From the NCBI GenBank assembly GCA_029778535.1, contig JAKOQB010000172.1:1-64000 (forward strand): a stretch of 64,000 bases of DNA. The letters run 5' to 3'. Position 1 is the stretch's first letter; every line of letters starts with the position of its first letter. This stretch comes from Pseudomonadota bacterium (GTDB taxonomy: Bacteria > Pseudomonadota > Gammaproteobacteria > Burkholderiales > Burkholderiaceae_F). The translations under genes and the position numbers were made by a program. The notes beneath the pieces are model-generated. The model was not told the DNA's origin. It saw nothing but the letters and a program-made list of their open reading frames with translations, and searched no databases. Shown here in pieces: positions 63,878 to 64,000 of this stretch.

Positions 63878-64000
63878 CGGGATCTCCTTCCGTTGGCCGG
63901 ATCGGCGCAGACGGTCCGCGTGCTCGCCCTTGTGGGACCCGCGCGAAGCCCGGCCGTTCGCAGTCTATTACTCCAATGCGTGATCGGCGCGACTTGATCC
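63878..64000. promoter_or_regulatory. Upstream region of the system 2 operon
   Basis: Carries the ribosome-binding site AAGGAGAT and, near 63962, the A+T-richer CAGTCTATTACTCCAATG, which could be part of the promoter. The window ends here. Confidence 0.4.

Overview
The window looks like a chromosome segment of a sulfur-oxidising betaproteobacterium, probably Burkholderiales or a relative. Three things point that way: very high GC with strong G/C bias at third codon positions; a dissimilatory sat-aprM-aprB-aprA operon of the Thiobacillus type; and a soxYZ..AX..B cluster, together with a TCA-cycle neighbourhood (mdh / gntR / sdhCDAB / sdhE / gltA, with acnA and prpD on the opposite arm) familiar from Burkholderiales. 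No phage, plasmid, transposase or CRISPR array is visible. The only mobile-like DNA consists of small palindromic repeats and a duplicated tRNA-Ser 3' half.

Layout. (1) 14-4876, minus strand: sat, aprM, aprB, aprA and a small unknown gene. This is the cytoplasmic sulfite -> APS -> sulfate branch that yields ATP. (2) 5228-11121, plus strand: TauE/SafE exporter, small membrane partner, tandem Usp protein, an HTH-ferredoxin-reductase fusion, a CMD-Rieske fusion and cysG (siroheme). (3) 11131-13547: an unknown gene and an S24-like protein on the minus strand, then tusA and dsrE2 (cytoplasmic sulfane-sulfur relay). (4) 13729-20342, plus strand: soxY, soxZ, periplasmic DsrE, soxA, soxX, thioredoxin, soxB, thioredoxin, and two more periplasmic DsrE proteins. 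soxCD is absent from the window. (5) 20412-20651: tRNA-Ser(UGA) followed by three hairpins and a 52-bp copy of its own 3' half.

(6) 20665-32978: general genes. These are an SDR, a large FtsX-type permease, a truncated haemoglobin, an OmpA lipoprotein, an EmrAB-like efflux pair, RmuC, a VOC protein, an aminotransferase, a GNAT-exonuclease fusion, a DUF1269-like membrane protein and a PIN protein. (7) 33073-38069, minus strand: alcohol dehydrogenase, DUF2237 and an Mla-type lipid transport operon (permease, ATPase, MCE protein, lipoprotein). (8) 38157-50264: two divergent TCA arms around a GntR regulator and its probable operator. The minus arm is mdh-mliC-prpD-lipoprotein-acnA with a terminator; the plus arm is gntR, sdhCDAB-sdhE, gltA. 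(9) 50315-63877, minus strand: two complete 2-oxoacid:ferredoxin oxidoreductase systems. One has an NfnAB/SudAB-like flavoprotein pair, a large unrecognised Fe-S-tailed protein and an orphan ComB. The other is a three-subunit operon like the 2-oxoglutarate:NADP+ oxidoreductase known from Azoarcus.

How the parts fit. Thiosulfate would be bound to SoxYZ and processed by SoxAX and SoxB in the periplasm. Without SoxCD the sulfane sulfur must leave by another route, and the DsrE/TusA/DsrE2 proteins, siroheme synthesis and Sat/Apr are what a cytoplasmic oxidation branch needs; its central enzyme (rDsr or sHdr) is not in the window. The TCA arms and two OFORs suggest flexible 2-oxoacid metabolism able to supply low-potential ferredoxin. 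The candidates for something undescribed are the single-cysteine periplasmic DsrE trio inside the Sox operon, the 733-residue OFOR-linked protein, the two redox fusions upstream of cysG, and the hairpin/tRNA duplication. Several palindromic repeats sit in gaps inside operons and in two or three places run into coding sequence.
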